This document shows, piece by piece, positions 49,209 to 58,829 of a DNA stretch of 64,000 nucleotides. Source of the stretch: Pseudoalteromonas ulvae UL12 (GTDB taxonomy: Bacteria; Pseudomonadota; Gammaproteobacteria; Enterobacterales; Alteromonadaceae); the NCBI RefSeq assembly GCF_014925405.1, contig NZ_AQHJ01000024.1, positions 30,427 through 94,426 of the forward strand, in the 5' to 3' direction. Position 1 is the first letter of the stretch; every line of letters starts with the position of its first letter. The notes under the pieces are model-generated. The model had not been told where the DNA came from, ran no database searches, and saw only the letters and a list, made by a program, of their open reading frames with translations. A program made the translations under genes and the position numbers.

Positions 49209-51430
49209 GCAGATTTTTTGACCTCGACCATAGTTTCATGCTCACTGCCATAGCTGTAATAATCATAGTAACCTTGATAAGCACCATTTTTACCTGCTTT
49301 TTTGGTATCCACTTGGTTCAGTAAAATACCGGCAAGTTTTGCATTCGCCGCCAACAAACGACCAACGCCATTTTGAACAAGACCCATGCGGGTTGAGTCC
49401 GCTTTAACCACGTAAATCATCGCATCAGCTTGGCGAGAAATCACTAACGCATCGCTCACAGCTTGTGTCGGTGCCGTATCGATAATAATTCGGTCAAAAC
49501 GCCCTTTTAAGGCATCAATCAGTTTTTCAAAACGCGAAGAAGACAACAGCTCTAGTGGATTAGTCGGTAACTGACCACACGGCATAATCGTGAGGCCTGA
49601 ACGATCATCTGTGAACATACAGTCTTCGACTTTTTCAGTGCCCGCAATCACGTTTGATAAACCAGGGTGATACGCAGGAATACCAAAACGCTTACAAATG
49701 CTCGGTTTGCGCATATCCGCATCAATTAATAGCACTTTTTCCATTTGCCCAAGGGAGAACGCCAAGTTAGTAGATGTGGTGGTTTTACCTTCGCCCGGTA
49801 CTGACGAAGTAACCGCAACAACTTTACTGTTTTTATCCATTTGGCTTAGCACTAAGCTGGTTCTAAACGTTCGCACTGCTTCTGAGAACTGACGGGCTTC
49901 TTTTTCGAAGAAATAATGAATATTAAGATTGGTGCCTTTTTTGTGTTCAACTTTAGGCAGTAAACCTAGCATACGTTGTGCGAGTTTATTCTCGATATCC
50001 GCCGATGATTTCACCGTATCATTGAGGGCTTCAATCACAAACGCAACAACAACCCCTAAACCTAAAGTGGCAATAAACACCAACGCAACAATCAAGCCTT
50101 TTTTCGGCTTAACTGGCTCAATTGGCGCATACGCACGGTCAGTAAAGCGGGCGACGGCGGCATTAAAGTCGCTGGTGACTTCGGTTTCTTTAGAGCGCGA
50201 CAAAAAGGTATCGTAAATTTGACGATTGGTATCGACTTCACGCTTAAGTTTGCGGTATTCGCTTTCTTTGGCGGTCACGCGTTGGTATTCAGTACGAATA
50301 CGTACCAGCTCTTTTTCAAGTGCAGCAACGTTACCTTGCGCCGTTTTGACTTCTTTTTCGATACCTGTGACCAAGGCTCTGACTTGTTGGCTAAGATTGG
50401 CCTTCACTGTGCGCAGCTCTGAGGTTGCAGCAATCATTTTTGGGTGTTTAGGCCCATATACTTCAGCCAGTTCAGAGACTTTTCGCTCAGACGTAACCAC
50501 TTCTTTTTTCACGTCTTGGATCACTTTATGTGAAGTGATTTCAGGAATGGTCTCTAAGCGCTCTAAATTGTTACGACCATATTCGTTAATCACACGCATA
50601 ATGCTTTCGAGCTTGTTTTTATCATTACGCGTTTTCACTAGCTGCTCTGATGTTTGCTCAAGCTCTTGAGTGGTTAAGCCCACAACACCTGCCACATCTA
50701 TCAGGTTTTCTTGTTCGCGGTAGGCTTGTAATTTTGCTTCTGAGATATCTAAGCGCTCACGTAAACCCGATAAACGCTCGTTCAACCAACCCGCCGCTTT
50801 TTGGGTAATGCCCATTTTAGCGGTGAGGTTTTGCTCGATGTACACTTCACCCACTGTATTGGCAACTAGTGCGGCAAGTTTTGGGTCTTCGGCCTCAAAG
50901 CTAATATTCACCAGCTGCGTTTTGCGCACAGGGCTAATTGAAAGCTGCTCAGTAAAGGCTTTCACTAGCAGCTGCATTTCTTGCTCTGCCAGCTCTTGTG
51001 GTGTCAAACCTGACGTGTCTTTTTTTGGCAAAAATGGTAAGGCACTTTTTAACGAATCTTTAAATGCTGCCATGCCTGAAGGAGGTTTATTAAACTCTGG
51101 GTGCTCATCCAAATTAAGGCGCTCAATCACTTTTTGCGCAATGCTTTTTGACTTTAAAATTTCAAATTGCGTTAAATAGTATTCTTGGCGGCTCGAATCG
51201 AGGCCATACACTTCTTGAAAGTTAACCGCTTTAGCTTGCTCTGCTTCGATAATCAGTGTGGCTGTTGAGCTATAAATTGGGGTCATTTTAAAGGCGATAA
51301 TCGCACTAAAAATAGCCGCAAACAGGGCTAAGCCTAAAATACGCCATTTATACTTATTAACAATGTTAAAGTATTGCCTTAAGTCAATCACTTCTTCGGT
51401 TTGTGGCTGTTCTGTCGTAACTGGTTCCAT
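49205..51430 (-). CDS. Wzc/VpsO-like polysaccharide co-polymerase and BY-kinase
   Basis: A 741-residue inner-membrane protein controlling polymerisation and export of the polysaccharide. A cytoplasmic N-terminus, first helix at about 32-50 (WRILGLALFAAIFSAIIAF), a Wzz domain and long periplasmic coiled coil (about 190-400), a GNVR region with second helix at about 435-455, then the kinase. Walker A is VTSSVPGEGKTTTS (near 540), Walker A' VLLIDADMRKPS, Walker B RIIIDTAP. The C-terminal tyrosine cluster YQGYYDYYSYG is the autophosphorylation tail. The ATG at 51430 is chosen; a GTG at 51439 is the longer frame. Confidence 0.94.
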   Translation of the reverse strand: MEPVTTEQPQTEEVIDLRQYFNIVNKYKWRILGLALFAAIFSAIIAFKMTPIYSSTATLIIEAEQAKAVNFQEVYGLDSSRQEYYLTQFEILKSKSIAQKVIERLNLDEHPEFNKPPSGMAAFKDSLKSALPFLPKKDTSGLTPQELAEQEMQLLVKAFTEQLSISPVRKTQLVNISFEAEDPKLAALVANTVGEVYIEQNLTAKMGITQKAAGWLNERLSGLRERLDISEAKLQAYREQENLIDVAGVVGLTTQELEQTSEQLVKTRNDKNKLESIMRVINEYGRNNLERLETIPEITSHKVIQDVKKEVVTSERKVSELAEVYGPKHPKMIAATSELRTVKANLSQQVRALVTGIEKEVKTAQGNVAALEKELVRIRTEYQRVTAKESEYRKLKREVDTNRQIYDTFLSRSKETEVTSDFNAAVARFTDRAYAPIEPVKPKKGLIVALVFIATLGLGVVVAFVIEALNDTVKSSADIENKLAQRMLGLLPKVEHKKGTNLNIHYFFEKEARQFSEAVRTFRTSLVLSQMDKNSKVVAVTSSVPGEGKTTTSTNLAFSLGQMEKVLLIDADMRKPSICKRFGIPAYHPGLSNVIAGTEKVEDCMFTDDRSGLTIMPCGQLPTNPLELLSSSRFEKLIDALKGRFDRIIIDTAPTQAVSDALVISRQADAMIYVVKADSTRMGLVQNGVGRLLAANAKLAGILLNQVDTKKAGKNGAYQGYYDYYSYGSEHETMVEVKKSA

Positions 51431-51457
51431 GTGTTTCACTTAAAAAATTAACCCCGT

Positions 51458-51979
51458 TTAAAAGAATCGTTGTTCAATAGTGATGGTATCACCGGCAGAC
51501 ACATTCGACCCTAGCGTAGCTTGCAGCTGCTGGGCTTTGTTGCCTTCTTTGAACAAGAATATTTTTTCTCTTGATGCACGTTCGGTTAATCCACCGGCCA
51601 GCGCAACCGCTTGGTTAATGGTCATACCCGGCTGATACGGATACCCACCTGGGTTTTTGACTTCGCCATGAATATAAAACGGGCGGTATTCAACCACTTG
51701 TGCGTACACATTCGGATTAATTAAATAATCCCCTTTTAAACCTTGTTGAATTACTTGTTCAACTTGTTTAGTGCTTAGGCCACTGATGCTCACTTCACCC
51801 AAAAATGGGTAATTGATTTTGCCACTGTTACCTAATAAGGCTTCGACGGCTAAGTCATCTTGACCGAATACTTTTATCTCTATTTTATCGCCAGGCCCTA
51901 AAATGTATGCATCCTGCGCAAAAGCTTTGGGCAGGATGCAAACTAACATTAGTGCCAAGCTAACTACTAGCTTGTTCAC
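51458..51979 (-). CDS. short Wza/VpsN-like polysaccharide export protein
   Basis: A 173-residue periplasmic OPX-family protein: signal peptide (1-21, ends AFAQ), Poly_export domain (YILGPGDKIEIKVFGQDDL onward, 25-90) and one SLBB-type domain (FYIHGEVKNPGGYPYQPGMTI, about 105-165). Unlike E. coli Wza it has no lipobox, no repeated SLBB set and no C-terminal helix that could span the outer membrane. The start is GTG at 51979 with a good AAGGAAG. A beta-barrel protein is encoded immediately upstream and may be its outer-membrane partner. Confidence 0.9.
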   Translation of the reverse strand: MNKLVVSLALMLVCILPKAFAQDAYILGPGDKIEIKVFGQDDLAVEALLGNSGKINYPFLGEVSISGLSTKQVEQVIQQGLKGDYLINPNVYAQVVEYRPFYIHGEVKNPGGYPYQPGMTINQAVALAGGLTERASREKIFLFKEGNKAQQLQATLGSNVSAGDTITIEQRFF

Positions 51980-51988
51980 GAAACTTCC

Positions 51989-53173
51989 TTACATTGAGAA
52001 CGTAAAATTAACACCTACTAAGCTCTTGTCGAAATAGATGTTATCACGTGTCGAATTTTTATCAGTAATATCAACATACACAGACACATCCACCCAACGT
52101 TGTAATACATAGTTGGCTTGTGCACTAAGCGTAGTGGTGTCGTCTTTACGGCTCACACCGCTGTAGTCTTCTTTAACATAAGACGCGCTAACAGAGGTAT
52201 CTAAACGTGTGGCCCATTCGTGGTTCCACGCAATTGAGTGCACGCTCTCGTTGATGTAACTGCCTTCAACATTTGGATCGCGTGCAGCACGAGTCGTACT
52301 GAAATCAAACGAAGTGTACGTAAGTGGCTGCCATGTTACACCTGCATCCCAGCTTAAACCACTGAAGTTTTCACGGTTACTGGCTTCAAAATCTTTATTT
52401 TGGTAACCCAGTTTAATGTTACCTGTTGTCAGTGCGGTTGCTTCCCATTTGATACCCACTAATGCACGATAGTCGTCAGAGCTACGGGTTGATTGCTGTG
52501 GCTCTATGTGGTCGTAACGGATAGCATCTTTGTTGACTTCGACAAATACATCAGTCGCTGCGCCTGTGTTGTACGAGAACGTCGTACCAAATAAGAATGA
52601 ATCATAATTACGGTATTTGGTGTTGTTTTCGAAGTTTGTGTACTCTTTGTTGTAGTACTTAGCATCAAACGCCATTTTTGCATTGGTGCTCAGCGCGCCA
52701 AACTCATAAGTACCAGCAATCACTTGGTCGCGATAAGTAAGCGGCTCATTGATTGAATCCCCTAAACCTTCAGTAATACCCGTACCACGAGCTTCCGTTG
52801 TCCAGTTTGCTGTTGCATTAAAATCAAAACGGCTCATTGAAGAAGGCTCTAAATGCACATCAAAACCAATAAAACCATCAAGGTAGTTATCATCAGAGCT
52901 TGAAAAAAACGTACCTGAATTTAAGCCTACATCAACACTGTACGAGTTGATGCCATCGTCCAATAAAAAGTTAACACTTGGATCAATGGTTAAAATCGTG
53001 CTGCCTTCTTCGTCTTGCGACTGGCTAAAAATGTTATTGTCATACTTCAAACCTGTTTGAAGTAACGGTGTAATTAAAATACCACTTTCCGTGTTAATAC
53101 CTGCAGGCTCAAGTGCGTGCGCGCAGTTAAAAATCGATCCAGCAATGAAGGTTGCTAAAAGGGATTTTTTCAT
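51989..53173 (-). CDS. outer-membrane beta-barrel protein of the polysaccharide exporter (VpsM-like)
   Basis: A 394-residue protein: signal peptide MKKSLLATFIAGSIFNCAHA, then a run of alternating amphipathic beta strands rich in Asp, Asn, Ser and aromatic residues (TGLKYDNNIFSQSQDEE, LTAYVKEDYSG-type hairpins) ending in a C-terminal Phe-Ser-Met (VGVNFTFSM). I read it as a barrel of roughly 16-18 strands. Its place between the phosphotransferase and the short export protein is that of vpsM in Vibrio cholerae. A role as the polymer pore is inference. The ATG at 53173 has AAAGGA upstream; the 53203 start is less likely. Confidence 0.8.
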   Translation of the reverse strand: MKKSLLATFIAGSIFNCAHALEPAGINTESGILITPLLQTGLKYDNNIFSQSQDEEGSTILTIDPSVNFLLDDGINSYSVDVGLNSGTFFSSSDDNYLDGFIGFDVHLEPSSMSRFDFNATANWTTEARGTGITEGLGDSINEPLTYRDQVIAGTYEFGALSTNAKMAFDAKYYNKEYTNFENNTKYRNYDSFLFGTTFSYNTGAATDVFVEVNKDAIRYDHIEPQQSTRSSDDYRALVGIKWEATALTTGNIKLGYQNKDFEASNRENFSGLSWDAGVTWQPLTYTSFDFSTTRAARDPNVEGSYINESVHSIAWNHEWATRLDTSVSASYVKEDYSGVSRKDDTTTLSAQANYVLQRWVDVSVYVDITDKNSTRDNIYFDKSLVGVNFTFSM

Positions 53174-53192
53174 TTTTGCTATTTCCTTTAAA

Positions 53193-54593
53193 TTAATAGG
53201 CATTTTTGCCAGTGAAACCTTTAAAAATTGTTAAAAAGATAATTTTCAAATCGAACCACAACGACCAATGTTTTATATACTGCAGGTCAAATTCGATGCG
53301 TTTTTCCATCTTTTCGAGGGTATCTGTTTCGCCGCGCCAGCCGCTAATTTGTGCCCAACCGGTAATGCCGGGCTTCACTTTGTGACGGAGCATATAGAAT
53401 TCTACTTTTTGGCGATATTCTTCGTTGTGTGACACCGCATGAGGACGCGGGCCAACAATCGACATATCACCCAAAATTACGTTAATAAACTGCGGCAGTT
53501 CATCTAAACTGGTACGGCGTAAAAAACCACCTAGTGGCGTAATACGGCTGTCGTTTTTGGTCGCTTGGGTGACAACATCGGAGTTTTCCATCACGGTCAT
53601 CGAGCGAAACTTCCACACTTTAATTTTTTCACCATGTAAGCCATAACGCGCTTGTTTGAAAAACACCGGTCCTTTGGAGGTTGCTTTGATTGCGATAGAA
53701 ATGGCAACTAAAATCGGCGAAATCAACAATAAAATAAGGCCACCGATAATAATATCTTCAGTACGTTTTATGAGTTCTCGGGCACCATTAAAGGGAGATT
53801 CAAACACACTGAGAGTATCGATGTCACCCACATGATCGATGCGGGCATGAATTAAGCTAGACAGTAAAAAATCAGGCACAAAGTGAACATCGACCGTAGT
53901 ATCGCCAAGGCGCGATAAAATATCGGCAATGCGTTTTTCGGCTTTAAAAGGCAGTGCAATAAACAGCACATCGATTTCGCCACGGCGAGCTTTATTGACC
54001 GCTTCGTTAATTGACCCTGCCACATGCAAGTGCATGTCTTCAAAAAGGCGCTCTGGTTGACGGTCTTCAAAAAAGCCGATGCACTCATAACCTAACTCGT
54101 CATGAGCAATAATTTCTTTAAAAACGTTTGCACCAGATTCAGTGGCACCAATCACAGCCACCCGCTGCATACTTAAACCAAGCTTACGACGATTCACTTT
54201 GTATAAGCGACTCATTAAACGCCAAGCAAAAATACCCGCAAAGGCATTCGCAAACCAGAGCGTTAATACAACTCGGGATAACTGCTCAGAAAACTTAAAC
54301 GCAAAAGCAAACACTAACAGCGCTAAAAACGAGCAAATCAAACTGCCCCAGGCAAATAACACCATGTGACGAAACTTGCCTGCGCGCCACGAACGGTATA
54401 AATCAAACGCTTCACCCAGATACGAAAACGCCAGCAGCACAACAAGTAATACGGTTAAGTAAACACGATTAAGCTCAACACCATAAAAAGCGGCAGCGGC
54501 TGTTAAAGAAAACGTAATAATAGAGATGTCAAAAATACGATAAAGCACCGAATTTGACTTACTACTGGATTTAAACACTTTAGCGCGATTCAA
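53193..54593 (-). CDS. undecaprenyl-phosphate sugar phosphotransferase (WcaJ/VpsL-like)
   Basis: Starts repeat-unit synthesis by moving a hexose-1-phosphate (usually glucose or galactose) to undecaprenyl phosphate. The 466-residue polyprenyl glycosylphosphotransferase has about four N-terminal helices (17-130), a CoA-binding-like Rossmann domain (about 140-250, RVAVIGATESGANVFKEI), a further helix near 280, and the catalytic part: KATSKGPVFFKQARYG, KFRSM, LRRTSLDELPQFINV, MSIVGPRPHA, KPGITGWAQ. The start is a TTG at 54593 with a strong GGGAGAG 6 bp upstream. It is the first gene of the operon ending with galE. Confidence 0.94.
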   Translation of the reverse strand: MNRAKVFKSSSKSNSVLYRIFDISIITFSLTAAAAFYGVELNRVYLTVLLVVLLAFSYLGEAFDLYRSWRAGKFRHMVLFAWGSLICSFLALLVFAFAFKFSEQLSRVVLTLWFANAFAGIFAWRLMSRLYKVNRRKLGLSMQRVAVIGATESGANVFKEIIAHDELGYECIGFFEDRQPERLFEDMHLHVAGSINEAVNKARRGEIDVLFIALPFKAEKRIADILSRLGDTTVDVHFVPDFLLSSLIHARIDHVGDIDTLSVFESPFNGARELIKRTEDIIIGGLILLLISPILVAISIAIKATSKGPVFFKQARYGLHGEKIKVWKFRSMTVMENSDVVTQATKNDSRITPLGGFLRRTSLDELPQFINVILGDMSIVGPRPHAVSHNEEYRQKVEFYMLRHKVKPGITGWAQISGWRGETDTLEKMEKRIEFDLQYIKHWSLWFDLKIIFLTIFKGFTGKNAY

Positions 54594-54734
54594 AAAATCT
54601 CTCCCTGATAGACTAAATTTGCATTCATTGCAAACGGCTATTCATGTGATCAAAAAAACAGGCGCCATTATAAGCGCTGCTAGGTTAAAGTTAAATGACT
54701 TTTTAACGCTAAAGTATTAGAAATTTTCATATTC

Positions 54735-54763
54735 ATTCTAAAGGATGGTATTTTTAGCGCCAA
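54735..54763 (-). promoter_or_regulatory. candidate sigma-70 promoter of the wcaJ-galE operon
   Basis: On the minus strand TTGGCG (54763-54758), a 17-bp spacer and TAGAAT (54740-54735) match consensus at 4/6 and 5/6. Transcription would start near 54728 and give a leader of about 135 nt. Confidence 0.45.
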
Positions 54764-55002
54764 TTAATATAAAAGCACGCCATAATTGAGTTTTATTTAA
54801 CAATTGACACACAGCTTGCTTCAAAATTTTGCCTACCATACGTAAATAATCAGCAGCTATAAATTACAGCAGATTACACATCGCCTTTACTGCAAGTAAT
54901 TGATAACCCTAAAACAGACTATCAGAGTACTGATAAATAGGAACAAACCTTAGCTCAGCGTTAAAAAAACAAGCCGCCAGCTTAGAGTAGAAAAATTAGA
55001 AG

Positions 55003-55034
55003 ACGCACACTGATTTTGCTTCACCAGTGTGCGT
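55003..55034 (-). terminator. terminator after the phosphohexomutase gene
   Basis: ACGCACACTG (55003-55012) and CAGTGTGCGT (55025-55034) form a 10-bp stem with a 12-nt loop, 22 bp beyond the stop codon, followed on the minus strand by CTTCTAATTTTTC. Confidence 0.75.
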
Positions 55035-55056
55035 GTAGAACTGTTGCTGACTGTTT

Positions 55057-56475
55057 TTAAAAAGTCGCAACTTTGGCCAACACATTAGTGACTATTTCTT
55101 TTGCTTTCTCTGTGGTCGATGCTTGGGCATAACACCGAAGTTCAGGGGCATTGCCTGAGGGACGCAAATGAATCACATCATTACTTTCTAGCGTTATTCT
55201 TAAGCCATCAGTGGTATTAACCGCTTGTATCACAGTGCCTTCATAGCCCAGCTTATCAAGCAATGCACTCGGGTCTGCTTGACCGTCAGCAATTATTTGC
55301 TGACTTTTTGCTGTAGCAAAGTTTGTAATACGGTCACTATAAGTAAAGCACGTTGGCAGCTTGGCAACGTGCTGGCTTATCGGAGTGGTTGCAGCTAAAA
55401 GCAACAGCATTAAAGCAGGTAAAACCGCGTCACGGGTCGGCAATGCATGCAATGTTTGGCCGTCTATGACTAAATCAGAGCCTAATAAAAAACCACCATT
55501 CGCTTCAAAGCCTGCAACCGATGAATATTGCTGTTTTAACGCTTCAAATTCGGCGATTACATAAGGTGAGCCTATTCGTGTGCGTGTAACTGTTTCAAAG
55601 TTATCTGACAACTCAATGGCTGAGTTACAACTGACAGGTACAGCTAACGCTTCAATATTAAGCTGTTTAGCACAAAGCAGCCCTAAAATATCACCGCGTA
55701 ACCATTCACCATGTTCGTCGGCCATAAGCGGCCTGTCGCCATCACCATCGGTCGAAAAAATAGCATCAAACTGGTACTCGTTTGACCACGCTTTGGCTTT
55801 TTGTTTATCGGCTTCGCTGACCGCTTCGGTATCAATAGGGACAAATTGATCGCTGCGTTCTAAACAGATCACCTCAGCACCGAGTTCTTTAAATAAGTCT
55901 GCGTATAAATCGCGACCCGAACTTGAATGCTCATAAATGCCAATACGCTTGCCTTCAAGCCACGGACGATCAAATAACGATGTGTATCGTGCAACATAAC
56001 GTAAACCAGCCGTTATATCTGTTTTTAGTGACGTTAATTCAGATAACGATTCAAATTGCGCTGAAACAGATAAAATTGCTTGCTCGTCTGCTTTAGAAAT
56101 TTCACCATCGGGGCGATAAAACTTTAAACCATTACGATCAAATGGAATGTGGCTACCAGTGACCATAATACACGGAATATTATCTTGCATAGCTGCAAAT
56201 GCGAGCGCAGGTGTTGGCAGCACACCATAATATACAGGCTCAATGCCAGCTTGTAATAATGCAGTGGCGCATGCTTGAGCCATTTGTTGACTGCTAGGTC
56301 TATTATCAATCGCAATTGCCAACTGTTTAAAGTCAAACTGTTGCTTCATGACATTTAAAAAAGCATGAGTAAATGCAGCGCACACATCTGAGGTAAAGTC
56401 GCTGACTAGCCCACGAGCACCACTGGTACCAAATGCAACACCACTTGTCGCTAACACATTGTTTGTTAATAACAT
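55057..56475 (-). CDS. phosphohexomutase (phosphomannomutase/phosphoglucosamine mutase-like)
   Basis: A 472-residue alpha-D-phosphohexomutase. GTSGARGL is at 16-23, the phosphoserine loop reads [16 protein letters not shown] (near 98-114; TGSHIP replaces the common TASHNP), the metal site is DGDGDRP near 243, the sugar loop is EANGGF near 316, and the phosphate loop [10 protein letters not shown] lies at the C-terminus. Next to manC it most likely makes mannose-1-phosphate from mannose-6-phosphate. It is separated from manC by a terminator, so it probably has its own promoter. Confidence 0.88.
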   Translation of the reverse strand: MLLTNNVLATSGVAFGTSGARGLVSDFTSDVCAAFTHAFLNVMKQQFDFKQLAIAIDNRPSSQQMAQACATALLQAGIEPVYYGVLPTPALAFAAMQDNIPCIMVTGSHIPFDRNGLKFYRPDGEISKADEQAILSVSAQFESLSELTSLKTDITAGLRYVARYTSLFDRPWLEGKRIGIYEHSSSGRDLYADLFKELGAEVICLERSDQFVPIDTEAVSEADKQKAKAWSNEYQFDAIFSTDGDGDRPLMADEHGEWLRGDILGLLCAKQLNIEALAVPVSCNSAIELSDNFETVTRTRIGSPYVIAEFEALKQQYSSVAGFEANGGFLLGSDLVIDGQTLHALPTRDAVLPALMLLLLAATTPISQHVAKLPTCFTYSDRITNFATAKSQQIIADGQADPSALLDKLGYEGTVIQAVNTTDGLRITLESNDVIHLRPSGNAPELRCYAQASTTEKAKEIVTNVLAKVATF

Positions 56476-56544
56476 ACTTAATCCCTGAGCGTTATAGCTA
56501 TTTCGAACAGATCAACCTCGATCCGATTAAATATTTTTTAATAC

Positions 56545-56566
56545 AAAAGAGCACCCTTAGGTGCTC
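56545..56566 (-). terminator. rho-independent terminator after manC
   Basis: GAGCACC (56549-56555) and GGTGCTC (56560-56566) form a 7-bp stem with a 4-nt loop, followed by TTTTG on the minus strand, 47 bp after the manC stop codon. Confidence 0.82.
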
Positions 56567-56613
56567 AACACGTCTGCGACCAAACAAGGCCGCCCACTTT
56601 TTTACGCGGTTAG

Positions 56614-58101
56614 TTATTCACGACCATAACGATCTTCAAAACGCACGATATCATCTTCGCCTAAATACGAACCCGATTGCACTTCAATCAACTCAAGGTC
56701 AACCTTGCCAGGGTTCTCAAGTGCATGCACCGCAGTGATAGGGATATACACAGACTCGTTTTCTGTTAGATATTGCTCTTGGCCATCTAAATGAACCTTG
56801 GCAGTACCCGACACCACAATCCAGTGCTCTGCACGGTGGTGATGCATTTGTACCGACAGCTTCGCACCTGGTTTTACGGTAATGCGTTTAACCTGAAAAC
56901 GCTCACCGTTATCAACCGAGTCGTATTTACCCCAAGGGCGATACACTTCACGATGAAAGGTCACTTCAGAACGCTTATCAGCTTTAAGCTGATTAACAAT
57001 CTCTTTAACCTGCTGCGATTTATCTTTATGCGCCACTAACACCGCATCTTTGGTGTTAATAATCACTAAGTCTTCAACGCCCACGGTAGCAACTAGCTTG
57101 TCTTCGCCAAAGACTAAAGTGTTTTTAGTATCAACCGCTTTGACATCACCTTTAAAAGCATTGCCGTTTGCGTCTTGCGCTGACACTTGCCATAAAGCAG
57201 CAAAACCGCCAACATCATTCCAATCTGCATCTAAGGGGATCACCACCACATCCGCGCTTTCTTTGGCACTTTCTTTAGCGCTTGCTTTTGCACACAGCGG
57301 TTCCATCACAGCGTAATCAATCGAGTCGTCTGGGCAGGCTTCAAACGCCGCTTTATCAACCCGTACAAAGTCTAAGTCTTGATTTTGTATTGCCATGGCT
57401 TGCACACAGGCCTGATAAATATCAGGTCGGTGGGTGTTTAACTCGGCTAAATAGCGGCTGGCTTTAAACATAAACATGCCGCTGTTCCAATAATATTGGC
57501 CTGACTCAACATACGCTTGCGCTGTGGCTAAATCGGGCTTTTCGACAAACTGATCGACCACAAACGCCTGATTAAGGGTATTATTGCCACTCGTGTTCGT
57601 GCAGTTATCACTACTGAGCCCTTCACCGCGTTTAATGTAGCCATAACCTGTTTCTGGGCTGTTGGCGACAATACCAAAGGTTACGAACTTATCGCTTTGT
57701 GCAATACTTGCTGCATGTTCAACTGCCTGAGTAAATGCAACGTTATCATTAATGACATGATCGGCAGCCAGCACCAGCAAAAGCGGATCATCACCCTGCT
57801 CAACCGCTTTAAGTGCCGCAAGGGCAATGGCAGGCGCAGTATTACGCCCAACGGGCTCTAAAAATATGCCTGAATGTGCTGCACCCAACTGGCGCACTTG
57901 TTCAGCAGCAATAAAGCGATGTTCTTCATTACAAATTAACATAGGCGGCGCGTGGTCAAGGCCATTGAGACGAGTAATAGTTTGCTGCAGCATTGTCTCG
58001 TTACTTTCACCAAGTGCTAAAAATTGTTTCGGGTAATTCCCGCGTGATAAAGGCCATAAACGCGTGCCTGAGCCGCCAGCCATAATGACAGGTAAAATCA
58101 T
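56614..58101 (-). CDS. manC: mannose-1-phosphate guanylyltransferase / mannose-6-phosphate isomerase
   Basis: A bifunctional 495-residue enzyme supplying GDP-mannose. The nucleotidyltransferase domain (about 1-350) starts [20 protein letters not shown], with YPKQFLAL near 24, ADHVI near 113, FVEKPD near 187 and [10 protein letters not shown] near 203. The type II mannose isomerase cupin (about 380-495) has [29 protein letters not shown] and the [14 protein letters not shown] end. A short Ala-Lys-Glu-Ser repeat ([14 protein letters not shown], near 281-294) sits just before the conserved DADWNDVGG, where most relatives are compact. The ATG overlaps the TGA of the upstream gene. Confidence 0.94.
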   Translation of the reverse strand: MILPVIMAGGSGTRLWPLSRGNYPKQFLALGESNETMLQQTITRLNGLDHAPPMLICNEEHRFIAAEQVRQLGAAHSGIFLEPVGRNTAPAIALAALKAVEQGDDPLLLVLAADHVINDNVAFTQAVEHAASIAQSDKFVTFGIVANSPETGYGYIKRGEGLSSDNCTNTSGNNTLNQAFVVDQFVEKPDLATAQAYVESGQYYWNSGMFMFKASRYLAELNTHRPDIYQACVQAMAIQNQDLDFVRVDKAAFEACPDDSIDYAVMEPLCAKASAKESAKESADVVVIPLDADWNDVGGFAALWQVSAQDANGNAFKGDVKAVDTKNTLVFGEDKLVATVGVEDLVIINTKDAVLVAHKDKSQQVKEIVNQLKADKRSEVTFHREVYRPWGKYDSVDNGERFQVKRITVKPGAKLSVQMHHHRAEHWIVVSGTAKVHLDGQEQYLTENESVYIPITAVHALENPGKVDLELIEVQSGSYLGEDDIVRFEDRYGRE

Positions 58102-58826
58102 CTAAAATATTCCTTTATACAAATAGGGATAATACGTAAGCCATCAACTAAATAACGCTTAGCTAAACGCCGAGGGCTTTGCAAAAGTCTAAATAACCAT
58201 TCACAATGAATTTTCTGAATGAACAGCGGCGCCCTTTTTTCTTCGCCCGCTAAAAATAATAGCGAGGCACCAATACATAGATAACAACCATTCACATTTT
58301 CATTTCGCAGCCTTGCAGCCACTATCTCTTGTTTGGGGCTACCGACAGCTAAAAATATGATGTCTGCATCTGCTGATTTACAAAGGTCAATACACTTTTG
58401 TAATTCAGCTTCATCAGTATGAAAGCCCATTGGAGGATTATAATGTGGGATATTATGAATCTGATATTTAGCTTTAATTTTAGTTATTACTGATTCTTCA
58501 CCGCCAATTACTGCTACTTTTACTCCCTTATATTCGGTCGCTATCTTATCAAATAAAAATGCAGTTAAGTCACTACCTGGGATCAGGCTATTAATAGGCT
58601 TACGAATTAATTTCGATAGAAATTTAAGGATCCTAGAATCATTAACAAATATATCAGCCGCTAGGTATATATCTCTAAAATTTGCATCTTTATTTAAGCG
58701 AACAATATGATCAACATTAGGGGTAACAATAATTTTTTTATTAAATTTATTTTTAAGAATTTCACTGGTGAAACTGTGTATTTCAAATTTAGAAAAAGCT
58801 ACATCAAAAACATTTGTAAAACTCAT
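58098..58826 (-). CDS. WecG/TagA/CpsF-family glycosyltransferase (GT26)
   Basis: A 242-residue transferase. The family core runs from [13 protein letters not shown] (about 35-47), through [30 protein letters not shown] and the [14 protein letters not shown] motif (about 156-169), to [15 protein letters not shown] and [19 protein letters not shown]. WecG transfers N-acetylmannosaminuronic acid, TagA transfers N-acetylmannosamine. With wecC in the same cluster, a ManNAcA transferase is plausible (inference). It overlaps manC by 4 bp and lies 3 bp after the GT4 gene. Base composition is more AT-rich than manC. Confidence 0.9.
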   Translation of the reverse strand: MSFTNVFDVAFSKFEIHSFTSEILKNKFNKKIIVTPNVDHIVRLNKDANFRDIYLAADIFVNDSRILKFLSKLIRKPINSLIPGSDLTAFLFDKIATEYKGVKVAVIGGEESVITKIKAKYQIHNIPHYNPPMGFHTDEAELQKCIDLCKSADADIIFLAVGSPKQEIVAARLRNENVNGCYLCIGASLLFLAGEEKRAPLFIQKIHCEWLFRLLQSPRRLAKRYLVDGLRIIPICIKEYFR

Positions 58827-58829
58827 AAA

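Larger units (their letters stand above)
54594..55056. other. 463-bp upstream region of the wcaJ operon
   Basis: AT-rich, no credible gene. It contains the candidate promoter at 54735-54763 and the hairpin after the phosphohexomutase gene at 55003-55034. I looked for the RfaH ops element (GGCGGTAGCG) on the minus strand and did not find it. Confidence 0.6.

Noticed and set aside
54594..55056. RfaH ops / JUMPstart element
   Set aside because: No GGCGGTAGCG-like sequence on the minus strand; the nearest, GGTAGGC, is too poor a match.
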